From Bacillus australimaris (GTDB taxonomy: Bacteria > Bacillota > Bacilli > Bacillales > Bacillaceae): 64,000 nt of DNA. Under the pieces are notes generated by a model. It saw only the letters and a program-made list of their open reading frames with translations, was not told the DNA's origin and searched no databases. Made by a program: the position numbers and the translations under genes. The stretch is taken from positions 62,001-126,000 of the forward strand of contig NZ_LGYN01000001.1 of the NCBI RefSeq assembly GCF_001307105.1, given 5' to 3'. Positions 1 to 10,397 of this stretch are shown in pieces (within the stretch, counting starts at the first letter, position 1; each line of letters opens with the position of its first letter).

Positions 1-67
1 CTTGCAACGTATTGGTCAAAACGAGGAAATCCTGAAAACGATAAGAAAAAAGCTAGCACCTGAATGA
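1..67 (+). CDS. C-terminal end of a gene entering from the left edge
   Basis: Frame 2 is open from the left edge to a TGA at 65-67 and encodes a short charged, helix-like tail (QRIGQNEEILKTIRKKLAPE). It is followed at once by a strong hairpin, which fits the 3' end of a rightward gene converging on odhB. Frame 1 is also open to 63, so the reading frame is uncertain. Nothing identifies the product. Confidence 0.35.
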   Translation, partial: LQRIGQNEEILKTIRKKLAPE

Positions 68-80
68 GTGCTAGCTTTTT
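46..80. terminator. bidirectional terminator between the left-edge gene and odhB
   Basis: An 11-bp perfect stem (AAAGCTAGCAC, 49-59, with GTGCTAGCTTT, 68-78) and an 8-nt loop has A-runs on the left and T-runs on the right. It can therefore terminate both the incoming rightward gene and the leftward odhAB operon. Confidence 0.85.
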
Positions 81-90
81 ATATTGAAGA

Positions 91-1347
91 TTATCCTTCA
101 AGCAATAACTGCTCAGGGTCTTCAAGCAGATTTTTGATTGTGACAAGGAATCCAACTGCTTCTTTACCATCGACAATTCGGTGGTCATAAGAAAGAGCTA
201 AATACATCATCGGACGGTTCTCAAAACGTTCTGCATCAATTGCTACAGGACGAAGCTGAATTTTATGCATTCCTAAAATTCCAACTTGAGGGCTGTTTAA
301 AATCGGTGTTGAAAGTAGAGAACCAAATGTTCCACCGTTTGTGATTGTGAATGATCCACCTTGTAATTCATTAAGAGACAGTTTGTTATCTCTTGCTTTT
401 TTCGCAAGATGACCAATTTCTTTTTCAATGCCTGCAAATGACAATCTGTCTGCATCACGGACAACCGGTACAACAAGTCCTTCGTTTGCAGCAACAGCGA
501 TACCGATGTCATAGAATTTCTTCAAGACAAGCTCATCACCTTGAATTTCTGCGTTCAACAGCGGATATTTCTTCAGTGCTGCGACAACTGCTTTCGTAAA
601 GAAGGACATGAAGCCAAGCTTGACATCATTTTGTTCTAGGAAAGCATCTTTACGGCGCTTTCTTAAATCCATGACAGCTGTCATATCGACTTCATTAAAT
701 GTCGTCAGCATCGCAGCCGTTTGTTGAACCTCAACTAAACGTTTTGCAATGGTTTGTCTGCGGCGTGACATTCTTTCACGTTCAATTGGCTTTCCTGGTT
801 GATCATTTTGCACCGCAGCATTTGCTTTTGGCGCAGCTTTCGGTGCACTTGCAGGTGCTTCATTTTTTTGATAAGAAGCCACATCCTGCTTTCGTACCCT
901 GCCCAGCGGATCTACGGTTGGAATCTCAGATAAGTCAAGACCCTTCTCTCTCGCTAGTTTTCTAGCTGCAGGAGAAGCGATGGTTCTGCCATTACCAGAT
1001 TTCGGCTCTTCTTTGACTGCTTCTTCTTTTTGGGCAGCTGCCGGTTCTTCTTTCGAAGCTGGTGCAGAATGTTGCTCAGGTGCTGGAGCTGCGGACTCGC
1101 TTCCGCCAGCTTCACCTGCTGCAATCGTTCCGATGACTTCTCCAACCTGTACAGTGTCACCAGAATCTTTCAGTACTTCTTTGAGTACACCAGATTCTTC
1201 GGCTGTCAGTTCGACATTGACTTTATCTGTTTCAAGTTCTAACAGGTACTCTCCCTGTTCTACATAATCGCCTGGCTGCTTTAGCCACTGGGCAATCGTT
1301 CCTTCCGAGATTGATTCCGCTAATTCAGGTACTTTAATTTCCGCCAT
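91..1347 (-). CDS. odhB: dihydrolipoyllysine-residue succinyltransferase, E2 of 2-oxoglutarate dehydrogenase
   Basis: E2 core of the 2-oxoglutarate dehydrogenase complex. It transfers the succinyl group from lipoate to CoA in the TCA cycle, in the cytoplasm. An N-terminal lipoyl domain (about 1-76) carries the lipoylated Lys42 in ETDKVNV. An Ala/Pro/Glu-rich linker follows, then a peripheral-subunit-binding domain (about 123-157, [10 protein letters not shown]) and a catalytic acyltransferase domain ending in the HxxxD signature (His389, Asp393, in YDHRIVDG). At 418 aa it has the usual length. It lies 14 nt downstream of odhA, so the two form an operon. E3 is not encoded here and is presumably shared with pyruvate dehydrogenase, as in B. 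subtilis. Confidence 0.97.
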   Translation of the reverse strand: MAEIKVPELAESISEGTIAQWLKQPGDYVEQGEYLLELETDKVNVELTAEESGVLKEVLKDSGDTVQVGEVIGTIAAGEAGGSESAAPAPEQHSAPASKEEPAAAQKEEAVKEEPKSGNGRTIASPAARKLAREKGLDLSEIPTVDPLGRVRKQDVASYQKNEAPASAPKAAPKANAAVQNDQPGKPIERERMSRRRQTIAKRLVEVQQTAAMLTTFNEVDMTAVMDLRKRRKDAFLEQNDVKLGFMSFFTKAVVAALKKYPLLNAEIQGDELVLKKFYDIGIAVAANEGLVVPVVRDADRLSFAGIEKEIGHLAKKARDNKLSLNELQGGSFTITNGGTFGSLLSTPILNSPQVGILGMHKIQLRPVAIDAERFENRPMMYLALSYDHRIVDGKEAVGFLVTIKNLLEDPEQLLLEG

Positions 1348-1361
1348 TTTTCATTTCCCCC

Positions 1362-4196
1362 TTAGTTTTTGCGAGTCAAGCTATCAGATACAATTCGTTC
1401 TTGTTCTTTTTTATGCACAGTTGGATCACCCTCAGCCGTACTTGAACGTCTTCTTCGGCCGATGTAACGTACTTTTACTTTTTCAGGCGCAATTTCACGT
1501 AAATATGGCTCAATGTATCCCCAAGCTCCCATATTTTGTGGTTCTTCTTGCACCCAAATGATTTCTTCTAAGTTTGTCAGCTTTGATAAAATTGCTTTAA
1601 TATCTTTGGCTGGGAATGGATATAGCTGTTCCACTCTTGCAATATGAAGCCAATCTTTTGGCTCTTCCATTTGGGTGAAGCGGTCACTAATATCAATGGA
1701 TACCTTCCCGCTAGATAGCACGAGACGTGTTACTTTTTCGTGATCATGCACAAGACCTGGCTGTTCAAGAACTGGACGGAACTGTCCATCCGTTAATTCT
1801 TGGACTTCGGATAATGTGTTCGGGTTACGAAGCAGACTCTTCGGCGTCATGATGACAAGCGGACGAATCTCTTCACGAAGCAGCATTTTTGCCTGTCTTC
1901 TAAGAATATGGAAGTATTGTGCTGCACTAGTCAAGTTCGCCACTGTCCAGTTATTCTCAGCCGCTGATTGCAGGAAGCGCTCTGTTCTACCACTTGAATG
2001 CTCAGGACCTTGTCCTTCATATCCATGCGGCAAGAGCATGACTAAACCTGATTTTTGTCCCCATTTTGCGCGGCCTGCTGAGATAAATTGATCGAAATAC
2101 ACTTGAGCCGCATTGGCGAAGTCTCCGAATTGAGCTTCCCAAATGACTAACGTTTCAGGAGAATAGACATTATAACCATATTCAAACCCGATGACTGAGC
2201 CTTCCGACAGTGGGCTGTTATGAACAGTAAATGAAGCATTTGCATCACTCAATTCATGAAGAGCAATAAATTCATCTCCTGTTTGACTGTCGTGAAGAAC
2301 AAGGTTTCTTTGAGCAAAAGTACCACGCTCAGAATCCTGTCCGGTCATTCGAATTGGCGTACCGTCTTTTAATATAGATGCAAATGCGAGTGCTTCCCCA
2401 AGTGACCATTCTACTTTACGGTCATCTGTAAACACTTTTGCACGTTTTTCAAGGATCCGCTTCAGCTTACCAAATACTTGGAAATCACTTGGCCAGCTGA
2501 TCAATTCTTCATTGAGCTTTCGTAATGCATCAAATTCGACTGATGTATCCACTGCTGGGAAACCATTTGATACAGGCTCTGGCAGTTCGATTTCTTGAAT
2601 CTTATGCTCTTTCTTTGAAGGCACCTTTTGATAGGCTTCTTCTATTTTTACCGTCACAGCCTGCTCGATTTCTTCGCGCTGCTCTTTTGTCAAAAGACCT
2701 TCTGTGACAAGTTTATCTGCAAAGATATTCTTGACCGTTTTGTGCTTTCTGACCGCATCGTATAGCATTGGCTGAGTCGTAGAAGGTTCATCCATTTCGT
2801 TATGACCGTATCTGCGGTAACCGATCAAGTCAATGAGGAAATCTTTCTTAAAGCGTTTGCGGTATTCTACAGCTAGCTGAACAGCCGCTAAACACGCTTC
2901 TGGATCATCTGCATTGACGTGAACAATAGGAATCTCAAACCCTTTTGCAAGGTCACTTGCATATTTCGTCGAGCGAGATTCATTGCTTTCTGTAGTAAAC
3001 CCGATCATATTGTTTGCAATAATATGGATGGTTCCGCCCACTTGATAGCCTACAAGTTGACTTAAATTTAATGTTTCTGCCACAATTCCTTCACCAGGGA
3101 ATGCTGCATCACCATGAATTAAGATGGCTAACGCTTTTTCAACGTCTTGAACTGGATAGCCTTTTTGAGTACGTGATTCCTGAGCAGCACGCGTGCTTCC
3201 TTCAATGATTGGATCAATAAACTCCAAGTGACTTGGGTTATTGGCAAGCGTAACTCTCGCACTCTTTGTATCTTCGTCTTTGATTTGACGATCAGCTCCG
3301 AGATGGTATTTAACATCCCCTGTCCACCCGTAGCTGATGCCAATAGAGCCTTCTGATGGAACTAGCTCTTTATTTGGCGCATGCTGGAATTCCGAGAAAA
3401 TAATCTCATATGGTTTTCCTAACACATGTGCTAATACATTTAAACGGCCTCTGTGTGCCATTCCAATGTTAATATTTGAAGTCCCTTGTGTAACAGACTC
3501 TGAAATAATTTCATCAAGTACTGGGACAAGTGCGTCTAAACCTTCTATAGAGAAGCGCTTTTGCCCAACAAATGTTTTATGAAGAAACTGCTCGAACTGC
3601 TCAACTTCTGTTAATCTCTTGAATACAGAAACTAGTTTATCCGCTGGTTTTTTCTTGAATAGTTCACCTGACTCGATCGATTTTGAAAGCCAGTTTCGTT
3701 CTTCGAAATCATGCACGTGATCAAACTCAAATGAAATGGTACGCTTATACGTATTTCTCAAATGGTTAATGGCTTCTATGCCGTTTGAAATGTGTTTTGG
3801 TGCGTCAGGACTAATAATAGATATCGGAATATTCTTGACATCTTCTTCTGTTAAACCGTATTCCTTCAAAGGAAACAGCTCTTGTAATTCCTTTTCTTTG
3901 CGAAGAGGATTGACGGAAGCATTTAAATGGCCATACGTTCTGATGTCTTCTGCCAGTTTAACGACTGATGCTATCTTTTGGATTTGTTCAGAAGTAACTA
4001 CGCTATTTTCTTTTTTCCCAATTTCCTCCTTCATTTCACTCGGTGGTGCACCAAGTTCATCAAATATGTCTCTTAGATCTTCATCAACACTAGCAGGATC
4101 TTGGACATACTGATCGTAGAGCTCGAGCACGTAGCCGAGGTTTGGACCATGAAATTCTTCCCAACTCAACGGTTGCTTCACATCATTTTGAAACAT
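1362..4196 (-). CDS. odhA: 2-oxoglutarate dehydrogenase E1 component
   Basis: Thiamine-diphosphate-dependent E1 that decarboxylates 2-oxoglutarate and succinylates the lipoyl group of OdhB. The protein is 944 aa and collinear with bacillar OdhA. The ThDP region is visible ([26 protein letters not shown]), as is a transketolase-like pyrimidine-binding domain in the C-terminal half ([26 protein letters not shown]). I chose the ATG at 4196 (MFQNDVKQ) because a GGGGG-containing Shine-Dalgarno lies 11 nt upstream. An in-frame TTG at 4214 overlaps that ribosome binding site. First gene of the odhAB operon; its promoter must lie in 4197-4409, where I could not assign boxes with confidence. Confidence 0.97.
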   Translation of the reverse strand: MFQNDVKQPLSWEEFHGPNLGYVLELYDQYVQDPASVDEDLRDIFDELGAPPSEMKEEIGKKENSVVTSEQIQKIASVVKLAEDIRTYGHLNASVNPLRKEKELQELFPLKEYGLTEEDVKNIPISIISPDAPKHISNGIEAINHLRNTYKRTISFEFDHVHDFEERNWLSKSIESGELFKKKPADKLVSVFKRLTEVEQFEQFLHKTFVGQKRFSIEGLDALVPVLDEIISESVTQGTSNINIGMAHRGRLNVLAHVLGKPYEIIFSEFQHAPNKELVPSEGSIGISYGWTGDVKYHLGADRQIKDEDTKSARVTLANNPSHLEFIDPIIEGSTRAAQESRTQKGYPVQDVEKALAILIHGDAAFPGEGIVAETLNLSQLVGYQVGGTIHIIANNMIGFTTESNESRSTKYASDLAKGFEIPIVHVNADDPEACLAAVQLAVEYRKRFKKDFLIDLIGYRRYGHNEMDEPSTTQPMLYDAVRKHKTVKNIFADKLVTEGLLTKEQREEIEQAVTVKIEEAYQKVPSKKEHKIQEIELPEPVSNGFPAVDTSVEFDALRKLNEELISWPSDFQVFGKLKRILEKRAKVFTDDRKVEWSLGEALAFASILKDGTPIRMTGQDSERGTFAQRNLVLHDSQTGDEFIALHELSDANASFTVHNSPLSEGSVIGFEYGYNVYSPETLVIWEAQFGDFANAAQVYFDQFISAGRAKWGQKSGLVMLLPHGYEGQGPEHSSGRTERFLQSAAENNWTVANLTSAAQYFHILRRQAKMLLREEIRPLVIMTPKSLLRNPNTLSEVQELTDGQFRPVLEQPGLVHDHEKVTRLVLSSGKVSIDISDRFTQMEEPKDWLHIARVEQLYPFPAKDIKAILSKLTNLEEIIWVQEEPQNMGAWGYIEPYLREIAPEKVKVRYIGRRRRSSTAEGDPTVHKKEQERIVSDSLTRKN

Positions 4197-4408
4197 TTTG
4201 AACACTACCCCCAACTTTGATCATCAAGTGATTGAACACTATTTCGATATAACTTCCAGAACATAATGACCAAATTTATGTAATAAAACGCTTCCAATAA
4301 TATTCTACCACTGTTTTGGAATACTTTCTACATTCTTTGTTCAATTAAAGATAAAAAATTCACAGAAAAACAAAAAATTTAAATGATTCCGAAAAATAAT
4401 TTGAAGAA

Positions 4409-4429
4409 AGGGGCAAAACCTTATGCCCC
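4409..4429 (-). terminator. terminator of the yojN-yojO operon
   Basis: Read leftwards, GGGGCA/TGCCCC (arms 4410-4415 and 4424-4429) forms a 6-bp GC-rich stem followed by a T-rich stretch. The yojO stop codon (4421-4423) lies in the loop, so the terminator begins inside the coding end. Confidence 0.7.
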
Positions 4430-6337
4430 AATGCTTTTATGCAGCAACTTCTTCAGTAATGGATATAAGACATCTGGCAAAGTATCGACATCTGGTACAA
4501 AAATGCTGAACTTACCATACATATCTTGAATGGTTTTCATCTGTGCTTCCTCTATCGGCGAATTGGATAAAAACACATTGATCACCTCAATGCCCTTTTT
4601 CCTCGCTTCTAGCACAGCTTCATGCGTATCGACAATTCCATTTTGTTCGTAGCTGAACGCAGCTGGCTCTCCGTCTGAAAAAACAATGAGAAACTTTTGC
4701 TCTTCTCTTCGTTTTAAAATCATTTTTGTCATTTGGCGGATCGCATAGCCATCTCGGTTATCCTCTTCTGGCTCAAGAGACATAATGGATGGTCCTGCAT
4801 CAAATAGAGAATCTCTGAACGACACGACTGTGTTGAAATAGTTTGGCTGACTTGTTTCTGTTGCATCGTTTGTATCTTCCCAAAATCCGACAATTTGATG
4901 CGGGACTTGCACGGATTTTAACGCTTCATGAAATAGAACAATTCCTTTTTTCGTCTCGTCCATCTTGTCAAACATGCTTGCTGAACAGTCTACTAATAAG
5001 GTGAACACAGCATCAATTTCAGAAGAAGGAGCCTGTTTTTTATAGAAAAGACGCGGATTAGACTCTGTAAAATAGCGAATCAGCTTTTTACTAAGACGTC
5101 CTGCATGAAGGTCTGTTTTTGGCCACGATTTTTTATGTTCAAGTGTTTTTTGAATCATTTGTTTTAAGCGTTTCTGGTAAGGCTCAATCTCCTTAGCATG
5201 CTGCTTGTACACATCGATTTGTTCTGGCACAGGTGGATCTGGTGAAATCATGACTGGAAACGCATATTTGTTCTCTTTTCCATTCTCATTACCATCTGCT
5301 CCGCTCTCTTCGCCTTCAGCCTCTTCCAGCGCCTCAAGCTTTGAATAATCTTTTCGGTGTGTTTGCTTTGCAGAGCCTTGGACAGTTCCGAGTGCCTGAT
5401 CTCCGTCATCGCCTTCTCTTGCTGCATCCTTCCCAAGATCACTTTTACCACCATGCTCTAAATCAAATTGAAGAAAACTTTTTGATGGCGCTTCGGTTTC
5501 TCGATGCCACACTTCCATATACTCTTGATGGATGTCTTCATCGCCTTCTTTTTCCCGGTCGACTTTGATGTCCTCACTTAATTTAGGTTTTCTTTTCAAG
5601 TCATGGAACAGCGGTTCTTTTGCAGCTTTTTCATAATCCAATTCCGGAAAGAAAAAGTACGTATTCAGCATATCCTTTTCGAGAAGCTCATCAAAGCCTT
5701 CCATCAATTCTTTTACAATAGCTGCGATATCTGCTGTTGAACCTGCATCATATACACGCTCAAGACTTGACTCAATAAACGGAATCATTGGGTTGACCCG
5801 CTCATGAAGAGGTGGAATCTCTTCGAGCGGTGAATCAGCTGTCAACTTCACATAAATCGCACAAAAGAGGGCATCCGTTAAAATGCTTCTTTCTTGGTTA
5901 ATAGTTAATTGCGTCTTAAAGTGGCGCCTGTATAGCTCTCTTCTTCGTTTAAACACTTTTTTTGTTCCTGGGCGGCCATGTTTAATCTGCTCTTCAATCC
6001 GGATATCTTCAAACAGCATAAACAATTGTTTACATAGATCAGGAATGGATAATGTATGGGCATAGCGAATAATCTCCTGAAATACCGTCAGATCACTATA
6101 AACCGTCCCTACTGCACGAAGGAACACATCACTTTTCAAACCTGCTATCATATCTTCTTGTTTACGATCATCCCAAAAATGACTGATGAAAATTTTCTTT
6201 TCAAATGGTTCATAGTAGGATTGCACACCGTATTCAAGCTCGACATCGTCACTTTTTGCTAACGTTTTGGCTAAATCCGTTAATTCCATAAATAGAAATG
6301 AATCGATTCTGCTGTCATTAAATTTGATGAATTTCAA
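4421..6337 (-). CDS. yojO: VWA-domain protein, partner of a MoxR-type ATPase
   Basis: A 638-aa protein with a C-terminal von Willebrand A domain. Its MIDAS motif DxSxS is intact at about 450-454 (VDCSASM), and a second acidic motif is present (FSDGEP). The N-terminal half is helical and charged, with an acidic middle segment. MoxR/VWA pairs act as chaperone-like complexes that help metal insertion or assembly of other proteins; the client here is unknown (family knowledge plus inference). The start is TTG at 6337 with GAGG 9 nt upstream. It starts 12 nt after the yojN stop, so translation is probably coupled. Syntenic with B. subtilis yojO. Confidence 0.85.
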   Translation of the reverse strand: MKFIKFNDSRIDSFLFMELTDLAKTLAKSDDVELEYGVQSYYEPFEKKIFISHFWDDRKQEDMIAGLKSDVFLRAVGTVYSDLTVFQEIIRYAHTLSIPDLCKQLFMLFEDIRIEEQIKHGRPGTKKVFKRRRELYRRHFKTQLTINQERSILTDALFCAIYVKLTADSPLEEIPPLHERVNPMIPFIESSLERVYDAGSTADIAAIVKELMEGFDELLEKDMLNTYFFFPELDYEKAAKEPLFHDLKRKPKLSEDIKVDREKEGDEDIHQEYMEVWHRETEAPSKSFLQFDLEHGGKSDLGKDAAREGDDGDQALGTVQGSAKQTHRKDYSKLEALEEAEGEESGADGNENGKENKYAFPVMISPDPPVPEQIDVYKQHAKEIEPYQKRLKQMIQKTLEHKKSWPKTDLHAGRLSKKLIRYFTESNPRLFYKKQAPSSEIDAVFTLLVDCSASMFDKMDETKKGIVLFHEALKSVQVPHQIVGFWEDTNDATETSQPNYFNTVVSFRDSLFDAGPSIMSLEPEEDNRDGYAIRQMTKMILKRREEQKFLIVFSDGEPAAFSYEQNGIVDTHEAVLEARKKGIEVINVFLSNSPIEEAQMKTIQDMYGKFSIFVPDVDTLPDVLYPLLKKLLHKSIGA

Positions 6338-6348
6338 AAGTCAGAACC

Positions 6349-7227
6349 TCACTCGAATAATGTTTGGGCGATATTTCTTACCGCTGCTTTTTCTCGATCA
6401 TCTTCCAGCTTTTCAACAATCCCTCGTTCAACAGCACGAAGCGGCGGGATGTATTGCGCAAGATCACAAGTATCTAGGAGCGCACGGATGGATGCCGCTT
6501 CTTCACTCACCTGTCCGTTGTGTGCTTGTGTAATGAGGTCTGATGAGAGCTGTACGAATTGATCAATTAACCGCTCATCCTTTAAAACGGATTGAGATTG
6601 TAGCACATCCTTCAGAATACCGCCGCCGATATATGGAACGTCAATGACAACAAAACGGTTTTTTAGTGCTTCATTTAGAGGCACTGTGCCGACATATCCT
6701 TCATTGATAGCCGCAATGACACCAAAGCCTTCTTCTGCTCTCACAACCTCACCTGTAAATGGGTTTGTCATCATTTTTCTGTAGTCGAGTACGCCATTTA
6801 AAATAGGCAGTGTTTCTGGCTTTGCCATGTTGATTTCATCAATATATAAAAGATGACCTTTTTTCATTGCTTTCGTTACAGGTCCTTCAACGAATTCAAT
6901 AGAAGCCACCTGACCATCATTGTGAATGGTTTTGTAGCCAATCAAGCTTTCAGCATCAAGGTCAACCGAGCAATTCACACTGTGCATCGGCTGTTGAAAG
7001 AAAGCGGATAATGTTTCTGCTAGTTTTGTTTTACCTGAGCCGGTCGGTCCTTTTAAAAGAACGTTTTTTCCTAGTGCTAATGCAATCATGGCATCTTGAA
7101 TGATAGATGTATCCTGTGATTCATAGCCGCCCGTTCCAATCAGCGGACGATATTCTTCATCCAGCACTTTTGCTTTTGCTTCAATCATTGCTTGAATTTC
7201 TTCTGGGAGTGATTGTTCGTTCAACAT
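6349..7227 (-). CDS. yojN: MoxR-family AAA+ ATPase
   Basis: A 292-aa AAA+ ATPase with Walker A at 60-67 (GPTGSGKT) and Walker B near 127-134 (LLYIDEIN). A sensor-1-like stretch follows ([23 protein letters not shown]), which also carries the arginine-finger region. This is the MoxR/CbbQ/NorQ architecture, which normally remodels a VWA partner; that partner is the next gene, yojO. Start ATG with GAGAGGAA upstream. A terminator separates it from the preceding SOD gene, so yojN-yojO is probably its own transcription unit, with a possible promoter at about 7230-7272. Confidence 0.88.
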   Translation of the reverse strand: MLNEQSLPEEIQAMIEAKAKVLDEEYRPLIGTGGYESQDTSIIQDAMIALALGKNVLLKGPTGSGKTKLAETLSAFFQQPMHSVNCSVDLDAESLIGYKTIHNDGQVASIEFVEGPVTKAMKKGHLLYIDEINMAKPETLPILNGVLDYRKMMTNPFTGEVVRAEEGFGVIAAINEGYVGTVPLNEALKNRFVVIDVPYIGGGILKDVLQSQSVLKDERLIDQFVQLSSDLITQAHNGQVSEEAASIRALLDTCDLAQYIPPLRAVERGIVEKLEDDREKAAVRNIAQTLFE

Positions 7228-7272
7228 ATATGATTAATTCCTCTCTTCGATCATTTTCCTCACCAAGTATAC

Positions 7273-7305
7273 TAAAAAAACCTTTATGCACTCAATACAT
7301 AAAGG
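7273..7305 (-). terminator. terminator of the SOD-like gene
   Basis: Read leftwards, CCTTTATG and CATAAAGG (7298-7305 and 7281-7288) form a perfect 8-bp stem with a 9-nt loop, followed by seven T residues. Confidence 0.85.
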
Positions 7306-7316
7306 CTAGACTTCTG

Positions 7317-7895
7317 TTATTTTACCATTTCTTTTGTAATCGCTCCGCAAGCGATACGTTTCCCTGAATTCCCAGAAGGGTTACTTAAGTAATCATCGGC
7401 TTCTGCATGAATGATAAAGCTTCGCCCATTTTGATCGATTAATTGATTTGGGCCTCCCTTTAGCGTCACATCCGGCACATTTACAACAACATCAATTTGT
7501 CCATCTGCCCCTACCTCTAAATTAGGCATATCTCCAGCATGATGCCCTTTTGGATTGTCAAAACCATGCTCTCTATGAGTTGGATTAAAGTGCGACCCTG
7601 CCGTTTCAAAATCTGGCGCCTCACACATTCCTGTTTCGTGTATATGGAAGCCGTGTGGACCTGGCGGCAGTCCTTTCGCTTTCACATGTAAATCCAGCCC
7701 GCTTTCTGAGGATTCTCTTATTTCGATGTTTCCTATTTTTTGCCCGCTTTCGTTTATGAGTGACGTGTTGACTGAAGCTTGTTTAGGTGCTGCAACTTCA
7801 CTAGTTTCTTCTGTCGTTTCTTTTTTCGGTGGTGCATGACATGCTGTTGTGACGAAAACAAAACACATCAAGATCATCCACACTGACTTTTTCAT
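7317..7895 (-). CDS. yojM: Cu/Zn superoxide dismutase family lipoprotein
   Basis: A 192-aa secreted lipoprotein: hydrophobic signal peptide with lipobox TTAC, Cys19 as the lipidated residue, then a Cu/Zn-SOD domain. The conserved metal ligands are all visible: GFHIHE (the two copper His), SHFNP (bridging His), HREHGF, GHHAGD (zinc His and Asp) and FIIHAEADDY (the fourth copper His). It should dismutate superoxide at the outer face of the membrane. The ATG at 7895 was chosen over longer in-frame starts because AGGGGGC precedes it and the signal peptide begins there. Syntenic with B. subtilis yojM, reported as a paralogue lacking two copper ligands; see findings. Confidence 0.88.
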   Translation of the reverse strand: MKKSVWMILMCFVFVTTACHAPPKKETTEETSEVAAPKQASVNTSLINESGQKIGNIEIRESSESGLDLHVKAKGLPPGPHGFHIHETGMCEAPDFETAGSHFNPTHREHGFDNPKGHHAGDMPNLEVGADGQIDVVVNVPDVTLKGGPNQLIDQNGRSFIIHAEADDYLSNPSGNSGKRIACGAITKEMVK

Positions 7896-7952
7896 GTATG
7901 ACTGCCCCCTTTTGTTATCAGTATGGACAATCTCAACAGCGGGCAAACAAAA

Positions 7953-7971
7953 AAAGCCGAAATTCGGCTTT
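7953..7971 (-). terminator. cwlS terminator
   Basis: AAGCCGA/TCGGCTT forms a compact 7-bp stem with a 3-nt loop. On the minus strand it is followed by seven T residues. The hairpin abuts the cwlS stop codon at 7973-7975. Confidence 0.8.
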
Positions 7972-7972
7972 T

Positions 7973-9283
7973 TTAGAAGAAACGTTTCGCACCTAAGTAG
8001 GCTTTTTTCCAATATGGGTTGCTTAAGTTCGAGATCCCTACTCCATTGTCACTTGCATGAAGGAAATCTCCTCCGCCAAGGTATAGGCCCATATGAGAAG
8101 GACCCGCTTTGTATGTTGTAAAATAAACAAAATCTCCAACTTGTGGTGTGCTTACAGAAGTCATCATATTCCAGTAACCTGCTGTGCTTAATCTGGATAC
8201 AGATGACACTTTGTTAATGAGATAGTAAACAAAGCCGCTGCAGTCAAATCCTGCTGGTGTATTACCGCCCCATCTGTAAGGAACGCCTGTCAGCTTTTTC
8301 CCTTCTTGGATCATTGTCGTGATCTTTGCATTCATAGGTACATCATTTTTGTTATTGTTGACCGGTGTTGTTGAACCGTTAGATGTAGAACCATTCGATC
8401 CAGTTGAGCCGGAAGCTGCCCCATTAATTTTTAATACTTGTCCAATTCTAAGCACATCACTTTTCAAGCTGTTGACTGTGCGGATAGATTGAACCTGCAC
8501 TTTGAATTGATTCGCAATTTTCCATAACGAATCGCCTGATTTTACAGTATAAGATGTTGTTTTCCCGCTAGAAGACTGGTTACTGTTTGAATTGCTTGGT
8601 TTAGTAGGTTTCGACTGACTTGGTTTTGAAGCAGCTGTCCCTTTTACTTTTAACACTTGATTCGTATAAATCACATCAGATTTTAATCCGTTCAATGTTT
8701 TAATTTCAGCAATCGTCATATTTAACGAATTCGCAATTTTCCAGAGAGAATCCCCTAATTTGACCTTGTATGTACTTGATGATGAAGAACTAGTTGAATT
8801 AGTTGTCTTATTGCTTGAAGATGAGTTTGAATTTGATGACTGGCTACCGCTCGTCTTCGTGCTTCCAGATACCTTTAGCTTTTGACCAGGTCGAATCAGG
8901 TCACTATTTAAGCTGTTTAGGCTTTTTAAGCTTGCAACTGACATTTTATGATTTTTTGCAATCAGCCATAAAGAATCTCCAAGCTTTACAGTATAGCTGG
9001 AAGTCGTTGAAGCACTTGATTTCGTTGCTTTTGACCCTGTTGATGAGCTGGATTTTTTGCTTTTTGCACCAGGAATTTTTAAGCTTTGTCCTGCAAAAAT
9101 CATCGTTGTTTTTAATTGATTAAGAGATTGAAGCTCCGAAATACTTGTATTGTACTGTTCGGCAATCTTCCAAAGTGAGTCACCGCTTTTCACCTTGATC
9201 GTCTGTGCTTCTGCCGGTGCAGCAAAAACCGCTGAGCCAGCGATCGCTGAAACTGTGAGGCCGGTTACTACTTTTTTCTTCAT
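7973..9283 (-). CDS. cwlS: LysM-repeat D,L-endopeptidase (cell-wall autolysin)
   Basis: A 436-aa exported peptidoglycan hydrolase. A signal peptide ([11 protein letters not shown]...AEAQ) is followed by four LysM modules, each starting with a VKxGDSLWxIA motif and separated by Ser/Thr/Asn-rich linkers. A C-terminal NlpC/P60 domain carries the catalytic Cys in FDCSGFV and His in SHMGLY and FLHAS. Such enzymes cut the D-glutamyl-meso-diaminopimelate bond during cell separation. LytE, LytF and CwlS share this design; four LysM modules plus location favour CwlS. The ATG at 9283 has AAAGGCGGAG 8 nt upstream, making it better than the upstream in-frame ATGs. Confidence 0.9.
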   Translation of the reverse strand: MKKKVVTGLTVSAIAGSAVFAAPAEAQTIKVKSGDSLWKIAEQYNTSISELQSLNQLKTTMIFAGQSLKIPGAKSKKSSSSTGSKATKSSASTTSSYTVKLGDSLWLIAKNHKMSVASLKSLNSLNSDLIRPGQKLKVSGSTKTSGSQSSNSNSSSSNKTTNSTSSSSSSTYKVKLGDSLWKIANSLNMTIAEIKTLNGLKSDVIYTNQVLKVKGTAASKPSQSKPTKPSNSNSNQSSSGKTTSYTVKSGDSLWKIANQFKVQVQSIRTVNSLKSDVLRIGQVLKINGAASGSTGSNGSTSNGSTTPVNNNKNDVPMNAKITTMIQEGKKLTGVPYRWGGNTPAGFDCSGFVYYLINKVSSVSRLSTAGYWNMMTSVSTPQVGDFVYFTTYKAGPSHMGLYLGGGDFLHASDNGVGISNLSNPYWKKAYLGAKRFF

Positions 9284-9477
9284 AGAGGAATCTCCGCCTT
9301 TCATGATTTTGTTCAATAAGACCTATGTACTAGTTTTGAGTTTAGCATTTAATGGTTCTGCTTCTCTTGCACTATTTTATCTTTATTTCTATTATATTAC
9401 TCGACATGAAGACGTTGGGCAATAACAAATAGGCTAAAGCAGCCAACTCAAAATGCTAAAACAAAGCCATATCGTTT

Positions 9478-9504
9478 CTATCGGCTGTTTGTTGTATTTA
9501 TAAA
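9478..9504 (-). promoter_or_regulatory. SigD-type promoter candidate for cwlS
   Basis: On the minus strand GCCGATAG (9485-9478) matches the sigma-D -10 consensus GCCGATAT at seven of eight positions. The -35 region is A/T-rich, but no TAAA lies at the ideal 14-16 nt; the nearest is 11 nt away. Motility-linked autolysins, including cwlS, are sigma-D controlled in B. subtilis. Confidence 0.45.
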
Positions 9505-9645
9505 CCTTTTTTAAGGAATTTTTAAGTTGACGTTTAGAAATTTGTCAAAACAAGCACGCTGCTAGTTTCATAGTTCTATTCTACATGACAAATTTTTCTG
9601 TATCAAATGACTTTTTACTTAATTGGCTGTTTTTTCTCCGCAAAT

Positions 9646-9675
9646 GAAAAAAGCATCCTTCCGAATGAAGAATGC
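9646..9675 (-). terminator. cdaS terminator
   Basis: Arms GCATCCTTC (9653-9661) and GAAGAATGC (9667-9675) pair with one mismatch around a 5-nt loop. Six T residues follow on the minus strand. Confidence 0.8.
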
Positions 9676-9687
9676 AGCGGTTCGTTG

Positions 9688-10314
9688 TTATTTTCTTATT
9701 TCCGGATCTTTTACGGTAAGCGGATAAAGCACTCCTTCTTTCGCAAACGACATTTTTCCCGTTTCTTCTGATACGACAAGAACAAGTGCATCGGTCATAC
9801 CAGAAAGTCCGATTGCCGCCCTGTGCCTTGTGCCAAGAGAAGGACTGACTTTTTTTGATGTGAGCGGCAGCACATTTGCAGCGGAAACAAGTGTATTTTC
9901 TTTGACTAAAAGAGCACCATCATGCAGTGGATTTCCTGGGTAGAAAATGCTCTCTATTAACGATGCACTAATTTTCGCATGAAGGTTTGTCCCTTTTTGA
10001 ATAAAATCCTCCACCTCATCCCGCCTTTGAATCACAATAAGTGCTCCATGCTTTTGTTTTGATAAGTTCTCAATGGCTAAAGAAAATTGGGCAAAGCCCG
10101 GTGTGAATTCTTCCATATACGCTTGTAGATAAAACGATGAAGCCTCTGCATGCATTTCGTTAAACTCATCATGCAGTGACTCAAGCTCACAAAGAAGACA
10201 CTGCTCTATCTCATCAAGAGAATCGATGATGCCACTTGCATCCTTCATAATTTTCATCAAATGTGTTCTCATGTCTGCTTTAAATAGCACTTCTTCGTTC
10301 GTACGATGGATCAT
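9688..10314 (-). CDS. cdaS: sporulation-type diadenylate cyclase
   Basis: Makes cyclic di-AMP from two ATP. The 208-aa protein has an N-terminal helical region of about 60 residues (autoinhibitory in CdaS) and a DAC domain with both signature motifs: DGA at 132-134 (PLHDGALLV) and RHR at 163-165 (GTRHRAA). No membrane segments are present, which separates it from CdaA. The start at 10314 follows GGAGG at a slightly long 12-nt spacing. In-frame ATGs further upstream would extend into sequence without a ribosome binding site. In B. subtilis the gene is forespore-expressed (SigG) and needed for efficient germination. Confidence 0.92.
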   Translation of the reverse strand: MIHRTNEEVLFKADMRTHLMKIMKDASGIIDSLDEIEQCLLCELESLHDEFNEMHAEASSFYLQAYMEEFTPGFAQFSLAIENLSKQKHGALIVIQRRDEVEDFIQKGTNLHAKISASLIESIFYPGNPLHDGALLVKENTLVSAANVLPLTSKKVSPSLGTRHRAAIGLSGMTDALVLVVSEETGKMSFAKEGVLYPLTVKDPEIRK

Positions 10315-10351
10315 TCTGATCTTTTCCCTCCTTCTTTCACTTGTTGTCATA

Positions 10352-10378
10352 AAATAGAAAATTGTGCACATTCTATTT
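10352..10378. promoter_or_regulatory. 27-bp imperfect dyad between cdaS and the divergent 41-aa gene
   Basis: AAATAGAA (10352-10359) and TTCTATTT (10371-10378) are perfect inverted arms around a central palindrome TGTGCACA, offset by three bases. It sits between the divergent starts of cdaS and the small membrane gene, in operator position for both. No regulator is recognised. Confidence 0.4.
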
Positions 10379-10397
10379 GTATGGAGGTGAGCTTAAT

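Larger units (their letters stand above)
9284..9687. other. 404-bp intergenic region upstream of cwlS
   Basis: No credible ORF. It contains a SigD-like -10 box (9478-9485, minus strand) directed at cwlS, and the cdaS terminator (9646-9675). B. subtilis carries yojK in this interval; nothing resembling it remains here. Confidence 0.6.

Noticed and set aside
3736-4113. 125-codon ORF antisense to odhA
   Set aside because: Shadow of a highly conserved gene; no ribosome binding site and Ser-rich shadow-like composition.
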